Source: Roseomonas sp. KE0001
GTDB taxonomy: Bacteria; Pseudomonadota; Alphaproteobacteria; Acetobacterales; Acetobacteraceae
Length of the DNA stretch: 64,000 nucleotides
Direction: 5' to 3'
Assembly (NCBI RefSeq): GCF_016107285.1
Contig: NZ_RCVQ01000007.1
Span: 186,001-250,000, forward strand
In this document: piece by piece, positions 56,584 through 64,000 of the stretch
Layout: each line of letters begins with the position of its first letter
How positions within the stretch are numbered: the stretch's first letter is position 1
Made by a program: the position numbers and the translations under genes
Notes under the pieces: model-generated
What the model was told of the DNA's origin: nothing
The model's database searches: none
Seen by the model: the letters and a program-made list of their open reading frames with translations, nothing else

Positions 56584-58752
56584 TCATCCACCGGCCAGGG
56601 CCGGCACCCCGCCGACCGCCGCGCCGCCGCCCGCCAGCCGCTGGAGCGCCGCGAGGCCCTTCGCATCCGCCAGCACCGCCGCCGTCTCGGCGGGGCTCAG
56701 CGCCGCCAGCGCCCCGTCCAGGTTTTCCGCCTCGTCGAGCTTCGCGAAACCGATGAGCAGGTTGGGGTCGAAGGGGTCCTGGCGTGGCCGGCGGGGCGGC
56801 GGCAGCATGCGGCGATGCGCCTCCAGCAGCGCCGGCTCGGCCAGCAGGCGGGCCGCCCCGGACGCCGTGGCCGGCAGCGCCTGAAGCTCGGCCTGCAGGG
56901 CACGGGCGCGCAGCAGGATCGCCGGCGGCTCATGCTCCTCCGGCGTCAGCAGCAGGCCCATCCGGCGCAGCGCCACGCCCACATCCCGCCGCGCCGTCCA
57001 GGCGGCCAGCGGAATGGCGAGCGCCAGCCCCAGCACGACCGGCGACATCCAGAGCGCCAGATAGGGCGAGACGAGCCAGGCCAGGACGCCGAAGGCCAGG
57101 CCGAAGACCGTGTGCTTCCAGTAGAGGCGCGCCACCTGGCCGAAGGGCAGCGAGCCGTCGTCGCGCCGCTGGGCGTTCCAGCCGGAATCGCGCCCCATCA
57201 GGATGGCGGCGACATCCACCGACTGGGTCAGCATGGTCACCGGCGCCAGCAGGCCGGCCACCAGGGTCTCCACCAGCATGGACAGGAAGGCGCGGATGCC
57301 GCCCCCCGCGCCGCGCCGCTCCGGACCGCGCAGCACCAGCGCGATCCAGGCCATCACCTTGGGGATCAGCAGCAGCGCCATGGTGCCGATGAAGACCCAC
57401 ATGGCGCGCACGGGATCGACCACCGGCCATTCGGGAAACAGGCTCGGCCCGGCGGGGAAGTATTCCGGCCGGATGAAACGGGCCTGCACCGCCAGCACCA
57501 CGCCCATGGCCAGGAAGACCAGCCAGATCGGCGCGGTGATGTAGCTGCCGATGCCGGTCAGCAGGTGCAGCCGGCTGACCCAGTGCAGGCCGCGCGCCGG
57601 CAGCACGGCGGCGTGCTGGAGGTTGCCCTGGCACCAGCGGCGGTCGCGGATGGCGAGGTCCATCAGCGAGGGCGGGCTCTCCTCGTAGGTGCCGCGCAGC
57701 CAGGGCACCATGTGCACCGCCCAGCCGGCCCGGCGCAGCAGCGCGGCCTCCACGAAGTCGTGGCTCAGGATGTGGCCGCCGAACGGCTTGCGGCCGCGCA
57801 GCTCGGGCAGGCCGGCCGCCTCGGCGAAGGCCTGCGTGCGGATGATGGCGTTGTGGCCCCAGTAGTTGCCCTCCGAGCCGTGCCACCAGGCGATGCCCTC
57901 GGCGATCATCGGCCCGTAGACGCGCCCGGCGAACTGCTGCATCCGCGCGAAAAGCGTGTTGCCGCCGGCGATGATCGGCAGGGTCTGGATCATCCCGACA
58001 TCCGGGTGGCGTGCCATCGCGTCGGCCAGCCGCAGGATGGTGTCGGCATCCATCACGCTGTCGGCGTCGAGCACCAGCATCTGCGGATAGGCGCCGCCCC
58101 AGCGCCGCACCCAGTCGGCGATGTTGCCGGCCTTGCGCTCGGTGTTCTTCGGGCGGCGGCGGTAGAAGATGTGCTCCTGGTCGCCGGTTCGCTCGCGCAG
58201 CGCCAGGAAGGCCGCCTCCTCGGCGATCCAGGCGTCGACCCGTGTGGTGTCGCTGAGGATGAAGATGTCGAACCGGTCGAGCGCCCCGGCGGCGGCGAGG
58301 GATTCGTGGATCGCCTGCAGCCCCGCCATGACCCGCGCCGGATCCTCGTTGTAGGTCGGCATCAGCAGCGCCGTCCGCGCGCCCGGCATGGGCGGCGGCC
58401 CGTCGGGCGCGATGCCCAGACGCCGATCCGGGCCGAGCAGCAGCCGGATGAAGCCGCAGGTTGCGCTGGTGAAGGAGAGCGCGATCCAGGCGAAGAGCAC
58501 GACGAAGAGGATCAGCACCAGGGCCTGCAGCGGCGTCGGCTGGCCGCTGTTCAGCACCAGCCACATCTCCCGCGCGCCATAGGCGGTCAGCGCGATGGCG
58601 GTGCCGATCACCAGCAGCCGCCGCAGCCAGAGCGCCGCCGGGCGCGAGGGCATGCCGCCGCCCCGCCGCGCCGGCCGCTGGCGCAGCGACTGCACCGGCA
58701 TCTCCAGCGGTGCCTCCGGCGGCAGGCCGCGCCAGCCGGAGGGCAGGCTCAT
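56584..58752 (-). CDS. opgH: Glucan biosynthesis glucosyltransferase H
   Basis: A 722-residue inner-membrane GT2 enzyme that polymerises UDP-glucose into periplasmic glucans. Visible: two N-terminal spans; MPTYNEDPARVMAGLQAIHE; the DxD-like VLDADSVMDADTI; SHDFVEAALLRRAGW; and QGNLQHAAVLPARGLHW (QxxRW-type RDRRWCQGN). Several C-terminal spans follow. The ATG at 58752 overlaps the opgG stop (ATGA). Another ATG at 58761 would add three residues. The C-terminal cytoplasmic part (RARALQAELQALPATASGAA) is shorter than in E. coli's N-terminally extended protein. Cotranslated with opgG. Confidence 0.95.
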   Translation of the reverse strand: MSLPSGWRGLPPEAPLEMPVQSLRQRPARRGGGMPSRPAALWLRRLLVIGTAIALTAYGAREMWLVLNSGQPTPLQALVLILFVVLFAWIALSFTSATCGFIRLLLGPDRRLGIAPDGPPPMPGARTALLMPTYNEDPARVMAGLQAIHESLAAAGALDRFDIFILSDTTRVDAWIAEEAAFLALRERTGDQEHIFYRRRPKNTERKAGNIADWVRRWGGAYPQMLVLDADSVMDADTILRLADAMARHPDVGMIQTLPIIAGGNTLFARMQQFAGRVYGPMIAEGIAWWHGSEGNYWGHNAIIRTQAFAEAAGLPELRGRKPFGGHILSHDFVEAALLRRAGWAVHMVPWLRGTYEESPPSLMDLAIRDRRWCQGNLQHAAVLPARGLHWVSRLHLLTGIGSYITAPIWLVFLAMGVVLAVQARFIRPEYFPAGPSLFPEWPVVDPVRAMWVFIGTMALLLIPKVMAWIALVLRGPERRGAGGGIRAFLSMLVETLVAGLLAPVTMLTQSVDVAAILMGRDSGWNAQRRDDGSLPFGQVARLYWKHTVFGLAFGVLAWLVSPYLALWMSPVVLGLALAIPLAAWTARRDVGVALRRMGLLLTPEEHEPPAILLRARALQAELQALPATASGAARLLAEPALLEAHRRMLPPPRRPRQDPFDPNLLIGFAKLDEAENLDGALAALSPAETAAVLADAKGLAALQRLAGGGAAVGGVPALAGG

Positions 58753-60278
58753 GCCGTCCATCGGTAGAGCAGCGTCTCGGTCAGCGGCCGGCCGTCCAGG
58801 GTCAGCTCCGCGCGCAGCTCGACGAGGCGCGCGTCGCGCGGCAGCAGGTCGAAGCTGATGCGCCAGCCGCCCGTCTCGGGATTGCGCTGCGCGACGGGAT
58901 TGCGGATCTCGCCGGCGCTCGCCGTCACCTTCAGCTCCGGCTTCGCCTCCGCCGGCAGCGCCGACAGCGCCTCGCCCGTCGCGTCGAAGACGAAGATCCG
59001 CGCGCCCTGCGTGAAGGAGGCGCCGGAGCGCGCCTCGCGGATGCGGCCGAGTTCCGGCGCGCCGGGCGGCTCGGCGCACCAGTGGAGGCGATAGGTGTAG
59101 CGGTACTCGCCCTTCGCCCGCAGCGGGTCGCGCGGCCGCCAGAAGGCGACGATATTGTCGTGGATCTCGCTGCTGGTCGGGATCTCGACCAGTTGCACCG
59201 CCCCCTCGCCCCAGTCGCCGATCGGCTCCACCCAGAGGCTCGGCCGCTTCTCGTAGCGCGCCTCCAGATCCTCGTAGCTGGCGTAGTCGCGCCGCCGCTG
59301 CACCAGGCCGAAGCCACGCGGATTGACATCGCCGAAGGCCGAGAGCTGCAGGTCGCGCGGGTTGTTCAGCGGCCGCCAGATGCGCTCCTCCCGCCCGGTG
59401 GAGAGCATCAGCCCGTCCGAATCATGCACCGCCGGCCGCCAGTCGTCGCGCCCGGTACGGTTGAGCGGCGAGAACCAGAACATGCTGGTCAGCGGCGCGA
59501 TGCCGGCGGTCGGCATGTCGCTGCGCGGGAAGATCGTGCACTCGACGTCGAAGATCGTGGAGACGCCGGGGCGGATGCCGAAGCGGAAGGCGGCGCAGCA
59601 GGAGGGGCTGTCGAGCAGCGCGTGCAGCGTGATGGCGTTCACCCCCTCGCGCGGGCGCTCGACCCAGAAGGCGCGGAAGACGGGGAATTCCTCGCCCTTC
59701 GGATCGGCCGTGCCGATGGCCAGGCCGCGCGCCGAGAGGCCGTAGATCTGGTCCTTGGCGATGGCGCGGAAGTAGCTGGCGCCGAGGAAGGCGCAGACCT
59801 CGTCGAAATAGTCCGGCCGGTTCATCGGCGCATGCAGGCGGAAGCCGGCGAAGCCCAGATCGGCGTTCTCCGGGCGCGGCAGGTTCTGGAAGGTGAAGAG
59901 GTCGGGGCTGTAGGGGATCGGCCGCGCCATGCCGCGCGCGACCTCGTAGAGATCGACCCGCGACTTGTAGAGGAAGCCGCGATGGAAGAGCTGCATCTGG
60001 AACGGCAGGCCCTCGGCCCGCCACAGCGCCTGATCGGGGCGGAAGCGGATGTCGCGGTACTGGTCGTAGGTGAGGTCGGTCAGGCCGGCGGGAAGCGTGT
60101 CGGGCGGCGGCTTGAAGGCCTCCTGCGCCAGCTTGCGGGCCGTCTCGCGCACGGTGCCGCCATCGAAGGGCGTCTCGCCGGCGGCGGCCGCCCGGGCCTC
60201 GGAAAGATGCGCCGTCTCCTGCGCCATGAAGACAGTGGAAAGGGACACGGCGGCGAGCAGGGCGTCGCGGCGGTTCAC
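58749..60278 (-). CDS. opgG: Periplasmic glucan biosynthesis protein (OpgG/OpgD family)
   Basis: The GTG at 60278 has GGGAGA about 9 nt upstream and gives 509 residues. The start VNRRDALLAAVSLSTVFMAQ has a twin-arginine-like signal, more like OpgD (a Tat substrate) than E. coli OpgG. Family landmarks: DLTYDQYRDIRFRPDQALWR near residue 68, FGDVNPRGFGLVQRRRDYAS near residue 320, and RYEKRPSLWVEPIGDWGEG shortly after. These form the beta-sandwich and active groove acting on the beta-1,2-glucan backbone. Its stop overlaps the opgH start. The 201 nt upstream hold no gene I can support. Confidence 0.93.
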   Translation of the reverse strand: MNRRDALLAAVSLSTVFMAQETAHLSEARAAAAGETPFDGGTVRETARKLAQEAFKPPPDTLPAGLTDLTYDQYRDIRFRPDQALWRAEGLPFQMQLFHRGFLYKSRVDLYEVARGMARPIPYSPDLFTFQNLPRPENADLGFAGFRLHAPMNRPDYFDEVCAFLGASYFRAIAKDQIYGLSARGLAIGTADPKGEEFPVFRAFWVERPREGVNAITLHALLDSPSCCAAFRFGIRPGVSTIFDVECTIFPRSDMPTAGIAPLTSMFWFSPLNRTGRDDWRPAVHDSDGLMLSTGREERIWRPLNNPRDLQLSAFGDVNPRGFGLVQRRRDYASYEDLEARYEKRPSLWVEPIGDWGEGAVQLVEIPTSSEIHDNIVAFWRPRDPLRAKGEYRYTYRLHWCAEPPGAPELGRIREARSGASFTQGARIFVFDATGEALSALPAEAKPELKVTASAGEIRNPVAQRNPETGGWRISFDLLPRDARLVELRAELTLDGRPLTETLLYRWTA

Positions 60279-60479
60279 AGGCAGATTCTCCCTCAGCAGG
60301 CGGCCTCCTGCCAACGCCCCATGGCCAGCGGGGTTGCCGGCCAAGGCAAAGCCTCAGCCTCCCCTCTGGCTTCCCCTAGGCCCGCCTTCCGGCGCACCTC
60401 TGGCGGGGCCGGTGGCCGCTCATGGTCTCATCGGCCGGCAATGCGGCCGAAGCGTGGCGTTCTGACGGCGCCCGCCCGT

Positions 60480-61139
60480 TCATGCAACCGGCGAGAACCG
60501 GCCGTTATCATCAAGGTAGGACAGGATGCCGTCGCGGATGTCGAAGTAGCCGCCGTGCAGGGTCAGCGTACCGGCCGCGATCCGCGCGGCGATCCAGGGA
60601 AAGGTCGTCAGGTTGCGCAGCGACAGCTTCACCGTCTCCAGCTCGCATTCCCGTTCCGCCATCACCGCTTCGGGCCCAGGTGCGTCGCAGGCCAGGGCGC
60701 GGCGCCGCGCCTCGCTGGCCAGACCGGTCAGCCAGGGCTCGACGAAGTCGCCGGTCTGCGGCGGGAAGCCGCGCAGCAGGGCGCGCACGCCGCCGCACAT
60801 GGCATGGCCGAGGACGATGATGCGCGGCACCTGCAGCACGCAGACACCGAATTCGAGCGCGGCGCTGGTGCCGTGGTAGCTGCCGTCCGGCGCATAGGGC
60901 GGCACCAGATTGGCGACGTTGCGGACGATGAACAGCTCGCCGGGCGCCGCGTTGAAGATCATGCCCGGATCGACCCGGCTGTCGGAGCAGGCGATCACCA
61001 GGGCCCGGGGATGCTGCCCGTCCCGCGCCAGGGTCTCGAACAGCTTGCGGCGCTCGGGCCAGACCTCGCTGCGGAACCGCCGGTATCCCCCGATCAGCGC
61101 CTCGATCCCGTCCGCCGGCGTCGTCCGCTCGCCCGTCAT
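60480..61139 (-). CDS. Beta-class carbonic anhydrase
   Basis: A 219-residue protein from ATG 61139. The zinc ligands and catalytic dyad are visible: C51-S-D53-S-R in LVIACSDSRVDPGM, then H112 and C115 in VLGHAMCGGVRAL. IVRNVANLVPPYAPDGSYHG is the standard loop between them. The enzyme interconverts CO2 and bicarbonate in the cytoplasm. It is on the same strand as the imelysin operon, 85 nt after DUF1513, but the leader AGCGGGAGAGAGGC before its start suggests independent translation; cotranscription is possible. Confidence 0.95.
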   Translation of the reverse strand: MTGERTTPADGIEALIGGYRRFRSEVWPERRKLFETLARDGQHPRALVIACSDSRVDPGMIFNAAPGELFIVRNVANLVPPYAPDGSYHGTSAALEFGVCVLQVPRIIVLGHAMCGGVRALLRGFPPQTGDFVEPWLTGLASEARRRALACDAPGPEAVMAERECELETVKLSLRNLTTFPWIAARIAAGTLTLHGGYFDIRDGILSYLDDNGRFSPVA

Positions 61140-61224
61140 GCCTCTCTCCCGCTTTGTCCCGGGCTGGCATCTAGGGAGGAAAGGCGCCGGGCGCCAGAGC
61201 GCGCGCCGCGCGGGGAGGGCGCGC

Positions 61225-62322
61225 TCAGCCGAGACGGAGCAGATGATTGTCCCAGGCGCTGCGCGAATCGCTGCCCGGAGGCCCGGCGAGGGGCCGCATC
61301 CGGCCCCGCCGGGCATCGGCCTCGACCAGCCCGCCCTGGCCGCTGGCCAGGATGAAGCAGCCCGGCGCATCCCCCGGCGCCAGGCCACAGACATCCCTGA
61401 GCCGCGCCGGCTCCAGGGCGCGGCCCGCTGCCAGGTCCCAGAACAGGGTGAGGCCGCCACGCGGGCTGGTGGCCGCCAGGACGGTGCCCGAGGAATCGGC
61501 CGCGACGCTGCCCAGATAGTTGCGGCACGCGGCGCGCCAGGGATCGGGCAGGTCCAGCGGCGCCAGCCCGCCCTCGCCGCGCTGGATGGCCAGCAGCGGC
61601 ACCTCCGCCGTCTCCTCCCCCTCGTACTGCATGGCGACGGCCGTGCCGCCGGGCACCGCCGCCATGTGGCGGATGGACAGGCGGTTCAGCGCCGGGTCGA
61701 AGCGCCGTTGCGCCAGCATGCGGCCTGTCCGCGCGTCGAGTTGCGCCAGGGAGGGGTCCATGCCCTCGGGGTCGAGATTGGCGCGCGGCGCGTCGGGATG
61801 GGTCAGGATGCCGCCATTGGCGACGATCAGCCGTCCGCCATCGGGCGAGAGGCGCATCTCGTGCGGGTCGCGCCCGCCGCTCGGGAACTCGGCGACGCGG
61901 ACGAAATCCGCCGCGGCGTCATAGACCCCGATCAGCCCCTCGCCATCCTCCACCCGCGTCTCGGTGGCATAGAGCAGCCTGCCATCGGCCGAGAACAGCC
62001 CGTGGCCGTTGAGGTGCCGCCCCTCCGGCGGGGCGAAGGCCTGGTTCAGCTCGCCGCGCGCCAGATCGGCCACCAGGGCCTCCCAGCCCGGGCGGCGGCC
62101 GAAGACCACCGCCAGCGGGCGCCGGGGATGCGCCGCGAAGCCATGGGCGCGGGCCTCGAGGCCCAGGCGCAGCGGCGCCCGGCCGCCCGTGGAAAAGGCG
62201 GCGAGGCGGTCCCCCTCCCCCGGCTGCCGCCAGGCGCCGAGGATCAGCGCCTCGCGCGCCGCCGCGGGGCGGAAGGGCATCGCGGCCAGGGCGGCCCCCA
62301 GCAGCAGGTCGCGCCGCCGCAT
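61225..62322 (-). CDS. DUF1513 periplasmic protein of the imelysin operon
   Basis: A 365-residue protein that begins MRRRDLLLGAALAAMPFRPA, a twin-arginine signal ending near AAAREA. The body is a beta-propeller-like repeat protein with several HxxxxSxDGR-type blades (GLFSADGRLLYATET, MRLSPDGGRLIVANGG, GSVAADSSGTVLAAT). This is DUF1513 (COG3490), which is found with imelysin and DUF1111 proteins in predicted iron-acquisition operons. Its ATG overlaps the imelysin stop by one base (TGATG). Function not established; a periplasmic scaffold or oxidoreductase partner is likely. Confidence 0.88.
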   Translation of the reverse strand: MRRRDLLLGAALAAMPFRPAAAREALILGAWRQPGEGDRLAAFSTGGRAPLRLGLEARAHGFAAHPRRPLAVVFGRRPGWEALVADLARGELNQAFAPPEGRHLNGHGLFSADGRLLYATETRVEDGEGLIGVYDAAADFVRVAEFPSGGRDPHEMRLSPDGGRLIVANGGILTHPDAPRANLDPEGMDPSLAQLDARTGRMLAQRRFDPALNRLSIRHMAAVPGGTAVAMQYEGEETAEVPLLAIQRGEGGLAPLDLPDPWRAACRNYLGSVAADSSGTVLAATSPRGGLTLFWDLAAGRALEPARLRDVCGLAPGDAPGCFILASGQGGLVEADARRGRMRPLAGPPGSDSRSAWDNHLLRLG

Positions 62323-63416
62323 CAGTCGCCGTCCAGCGCGTTGAAGCCGAGCGGGATGCCGAGGGCCGGCGCCAGGCGCTGCGCCAGCAGCGCCTTCAGC
62401 GCCACCGCCTCCTGCCGCAGCCGCTCCACGGCGGGGCGGCGCGCCGCGTCGCCGATCGCCTCCTCCAGCGGCAGCGGTAGGGCCTCCGCGCTCGCCATCA
62501 CCTGATCGAAGGCCCGGCCCAGCAGGGTGGCCAGCTCGCCCTCTCCCGCGCCCTCCAGGGTTTGGGCGAAGCCGGCCCGGTACATGGCGCGGGCGGCGGC
62601 CAGATTGGCCTGGATGTTCTGACCGGACAGGCCGCTGCGCCAGGATTCGAGCAGCTGCGGCCGTGCCGCGGGCGGGCCGGCGCCGAGCGCCCGCGTCAGC
62701 TTGCGGTCCGCCACCACCTCCACCGCCGCGTGGAGCATCTTGAACAGCTCCTGCGTCGCCTCCAGCGGCGTGGCGTAGGGCGTGGCCGGCTGGATCAGCG
62801 CGGCGGCGAAGGGCTGCTCGCCGCCGGTCCAGCCGGCGAGCATGTCCGCCGCCAGGGTGGAGAGATTCCCGCCGATGCTGCGCAGCAGGGCGATGCGGAA
62901 GGCGGCCTCGGCATCGCCGGCGCGGAGCCGCGCCACCGCCTCGTCGCCATGGATCAACCGCTCCAGCGCCGGCAGGCCCTGCAGGGTGACGTTGCGGAGC
63001 GCGTTCGGCCGCACCTCCAGCACGGCGGCATCGCGCTGGGCGATGGCCTCGGCGAGGTCGCGGCCGATGCTGTTGCGGGGATCGGGCCAGAACTGGATGC
63101 GGGCATGGCGGCTGAACAGGTCGGCCGGGCCGACCCGCACATGCTGGATGCCCTGCCAGGCCCGCATGGCCGCCGCGAAGCCGCCCCGGGCCGCCTCGAG
63201 CGCCGCCGCCTCGCCCGGCGTGCGCGCCAGCGTGTCCAGCCGCGCCGCCAGATTGGCGGCGGCCTCCAGGAAGGCGCGGTAGCCGGGCAGCAGCACCTGC
63301 TCCACCACGCCGCGGTTCAGCGCGCGGTAGGCGGCCTCGTCCGGCGCGGCATGCGGCGTCGCAGGCACCAGCAGCACGGCGGCGAACGGCAGGAGATGGC
63401 GGCGGGTCAGGCGCAT
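62322..63416 (-). CDS. Imelysin-family (M75-like) periplasmic protein
   Basis: The ATG at 63416 gives 364 residues with a signal peptide (MRLTRRHLLPFAAVLLVPAT), cut near PHAA. The helical imelysin fold shows WQGIQHVRVGP, RIQFWPDPRNSIGRDLAEAI and LQGLPALERLIHGDEAV, where GLPALE is the GxHxxE-type motif with His replaced, as in imelysin-like COG3489 proteins. The family is linked to iron or heme uptake at the outer membrane or periplasm. It lies between the DUF1111 and DUF1513 genes with one-base overlaps on both sides. Confidence 0.9.
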   Translation of the reverse strand: MRLTRRHLLPFAAVLLVPATPHAAPDEAAYRALNRGVVEQVLLPGYRAFLEAAANLAARLDTLARTPGEAAALEAARGGFAAAMRAWQGIQHVRVGPADLFSRHARIQFWPDPRNSIGRDLAEAIAQRDAAVLEVRPNALRNVTLQGLPALERLIHGDEAVARLRAGDAEAAFRIALLRSIGGNLSTLAADMLAGWTGGEQPFAAALIQPATPYATPLEATQELFKMLHAAVEVVADRKLTRALGAGPPAARPQLLESWRSGLSGQNIQANLAAARAMYRAGFAQTLEGAGEGELATLLGRAFDQVMASAEALPLPLEEAIGDAARRPAVERLRQEAVALKALLAQRLAPALGIPLGFNALDGD

Positions 63417-64000
63417 CAGAGCGATTCCAGGAAAGCCAGCAGGGCGGCGCGGTCCGCGGCCGGAAGGCCGACGACCCGCTCGCGCGCGGGGCGCGCTTCG
63501 CCACCATGCCACAGGATGGCCTCCAGCGCCGAGCGCGCCCGGCCATCATGCAACAGGGCGGTCTCCCCGGATACCGCCCGCGTCAGGCCCAGGCCCCAGA
63601 GCGGTGGGGTGCGCCAGTCACGCCCGCCGGCCCGCCATTCCGGCCGGCCATCCGCCAGGTCCTCGCCCATGTCATGCAGCAGCAGGTCGGTATAGGGGGC
63701 GATGGCGCGCCCATCGGCCAGGGTGAAGCGCGGATTGTGGCAGGCGGCGCAACCCAGCGCCGCGAACAGCGCCTCGCCCCGCCGCACCGCCGGCGCCGCC
63801 GTGTCGCGCCGGGGCGGCACCGCCAGATGGCGGGTGAAGTGGAGCAGCAGGTCGAACAGCGCCGGACCCAGTTCGGTCCGCTGTCCCGCCGCCAGGCCGT
63901 GCGGTGCCGCGCGGCAGGCGGGCTGGGCCGGGGTGCAGTCGCCCCAGGGCTCGGGGCGCGGCGGCGTGGAGAGGCCGAGATCGAGCGCCGCGGCGCTGGC
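63416..64000 (-). CDS. Di-heme oxidoreductase (DUF1111/thiol oxidoreductase-like), truncated by window edge
   Basis: The frame stays open to base 64000, so only the last 194 residues are present; a GTG at 63820 is an internal codon. GEALFAALGCAACHNPRFTL contains a c-type heme motif, CAACH, and RTPPLWGLGLTRAVSGE with LLHDGRARSALEAILWHGGE are hallmarks of the DUF1111/COG3488 family. That family resembles bacterial di-heme peroxidases. The stop overlaps the imelysin start by one base. With imelysin and DUF1513 it matches the conserved COG3487-3490 cluster, whose first member would lie beyond the window. Confidence 0.9.
   Translation of the reverse strand, partial: ASAAALDLGLSTPPRPEPWGDCTPAQPACRAAPHGLAAGQRTELGPALFDLLLHFTRHLAVPPRRDTAAPAVRRGEALFAALGCAACHNPRFTLADGRAIAPYTDLLLHDMGEDLADGRPEWRAGGRDWRTPPLWGLGLTRAVSGETALLHDGRARSALEAILWHGGEARPARERVVGLPAADRAALLAFLESL

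Noticed and set aside
1-64000. CRISPR arrays, insertion sequences, integrases or prophage
   Set aside because: I saw no regularly spaced repeats, transposase motifs or phage structural genes; tRNA-Leu at 37.7 kb has no integrase or duplicated 3' end beside it.

Overview
The window is very GC-rich (clearly above 70% by eye), densely coding, and looks like ordinary chromosome of an alphaproteobacterium of the Acetobacteraceae (Roseomonas-like). The reasons are the gene families rather than any single marker: a Bug-type tricarboxylate receptor and a tctBA pair, a DUF1491 protein, ExoD, opgGH, a DUF429 protein, and short or overlapping operon junctions (ATGA or TGATG). I see no insertion sequence, phage gene or CRISPR array. 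About 53 protein genes and one tRNA are supported. Roughly the same number of long open frames are antisense shadows caused by GC skew at codon position 3.

Layout. 1-3 kb: the end of a molybdenum hydroxylase operon of the PaoABC type. 3-7 kb: an alpha/beta hydrolase, an EamA transporter and a quinone reductase, then a lone LivK-type receptor. 7-15.6 kb: a long minus-strand run of thiamine-dependent pyruvate oxidase, diaminopropionate ammonia-lyase, the ugpBAEC glycerol-3-phosphate-type ABC importer and a Bug receptor, with notable hairpins at its junctions. 15.8-21 kb: an amidase with a natural penta-histidine tail, a CHASE3 hybrid histidine kinase and an M20 carboxypeptidase. 21-28.5 kb: cell-surface and sugar functions (ArnT-like membrane protein, sugar epimerase plus DegT aminotransferase, ExoD), with RidA and an FAD protein. 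28.5-31 kb: a secreted protein and a zinc importer (znuCB) preceded by a 42-codon membrane ORF and a Zur-like palindrome. 31-37.5 kb: DUF445, EF-P, a SuhB-type phosphatase, then a non-flagellar MotA/MotB-like pair with a very long coiled coil. 37.6-43 kb: tRNA-Leu, cysE-dsbB, an HNH nuclease, an esterase, gluQ and manC. 43-49.4 kb: tctBA, an M20 amidohydrolase, a ketopantoate reductase and small conserved genes. 49.4-52 kb: a multidomain GH5 glucanase. 52-64 kb: another M20 hydrolase, a ferric-iron receptor and permease, opgGH, a beta carbonic anhydrase, and part of an imelysin/DUF1111/DUF1513 operon.

How the genes fit together. The window is rich in uptake and turnover of organic nitrogen and acids: three M20 peptidase-like hydrolases, an amidase, DpaL, RidA, Bug, Tct, Ugp and a LivK-type receptor. 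This fits a heterotroph living on plant or soil exudates. Metal supply is a second theme: zinc (znuCB), ferric iron (receptor plus permease with no ATPase nearby) and the imelysin operon at the right edge. Envelope building is a third: periplasmic glucans (opgGH), ManC, ExoD, the epimerase/aminotransferase pair, a cellulase-like secreted enzyme and the OmpA-anchored motor-like pair.

The items I would look at first are the MotA/coiled-coil-OmpA locus with its lipoprotein-like first gene (34.1-37.4 kb), the small ORF under a Zur-like operator (30.9-31.0 kb), and the GH5 enzyme whose catalytic domain seems to interrupt a Calx-beta domain (49.4-51.9 kb). All function calls are from reading the sequence; no database search was run.
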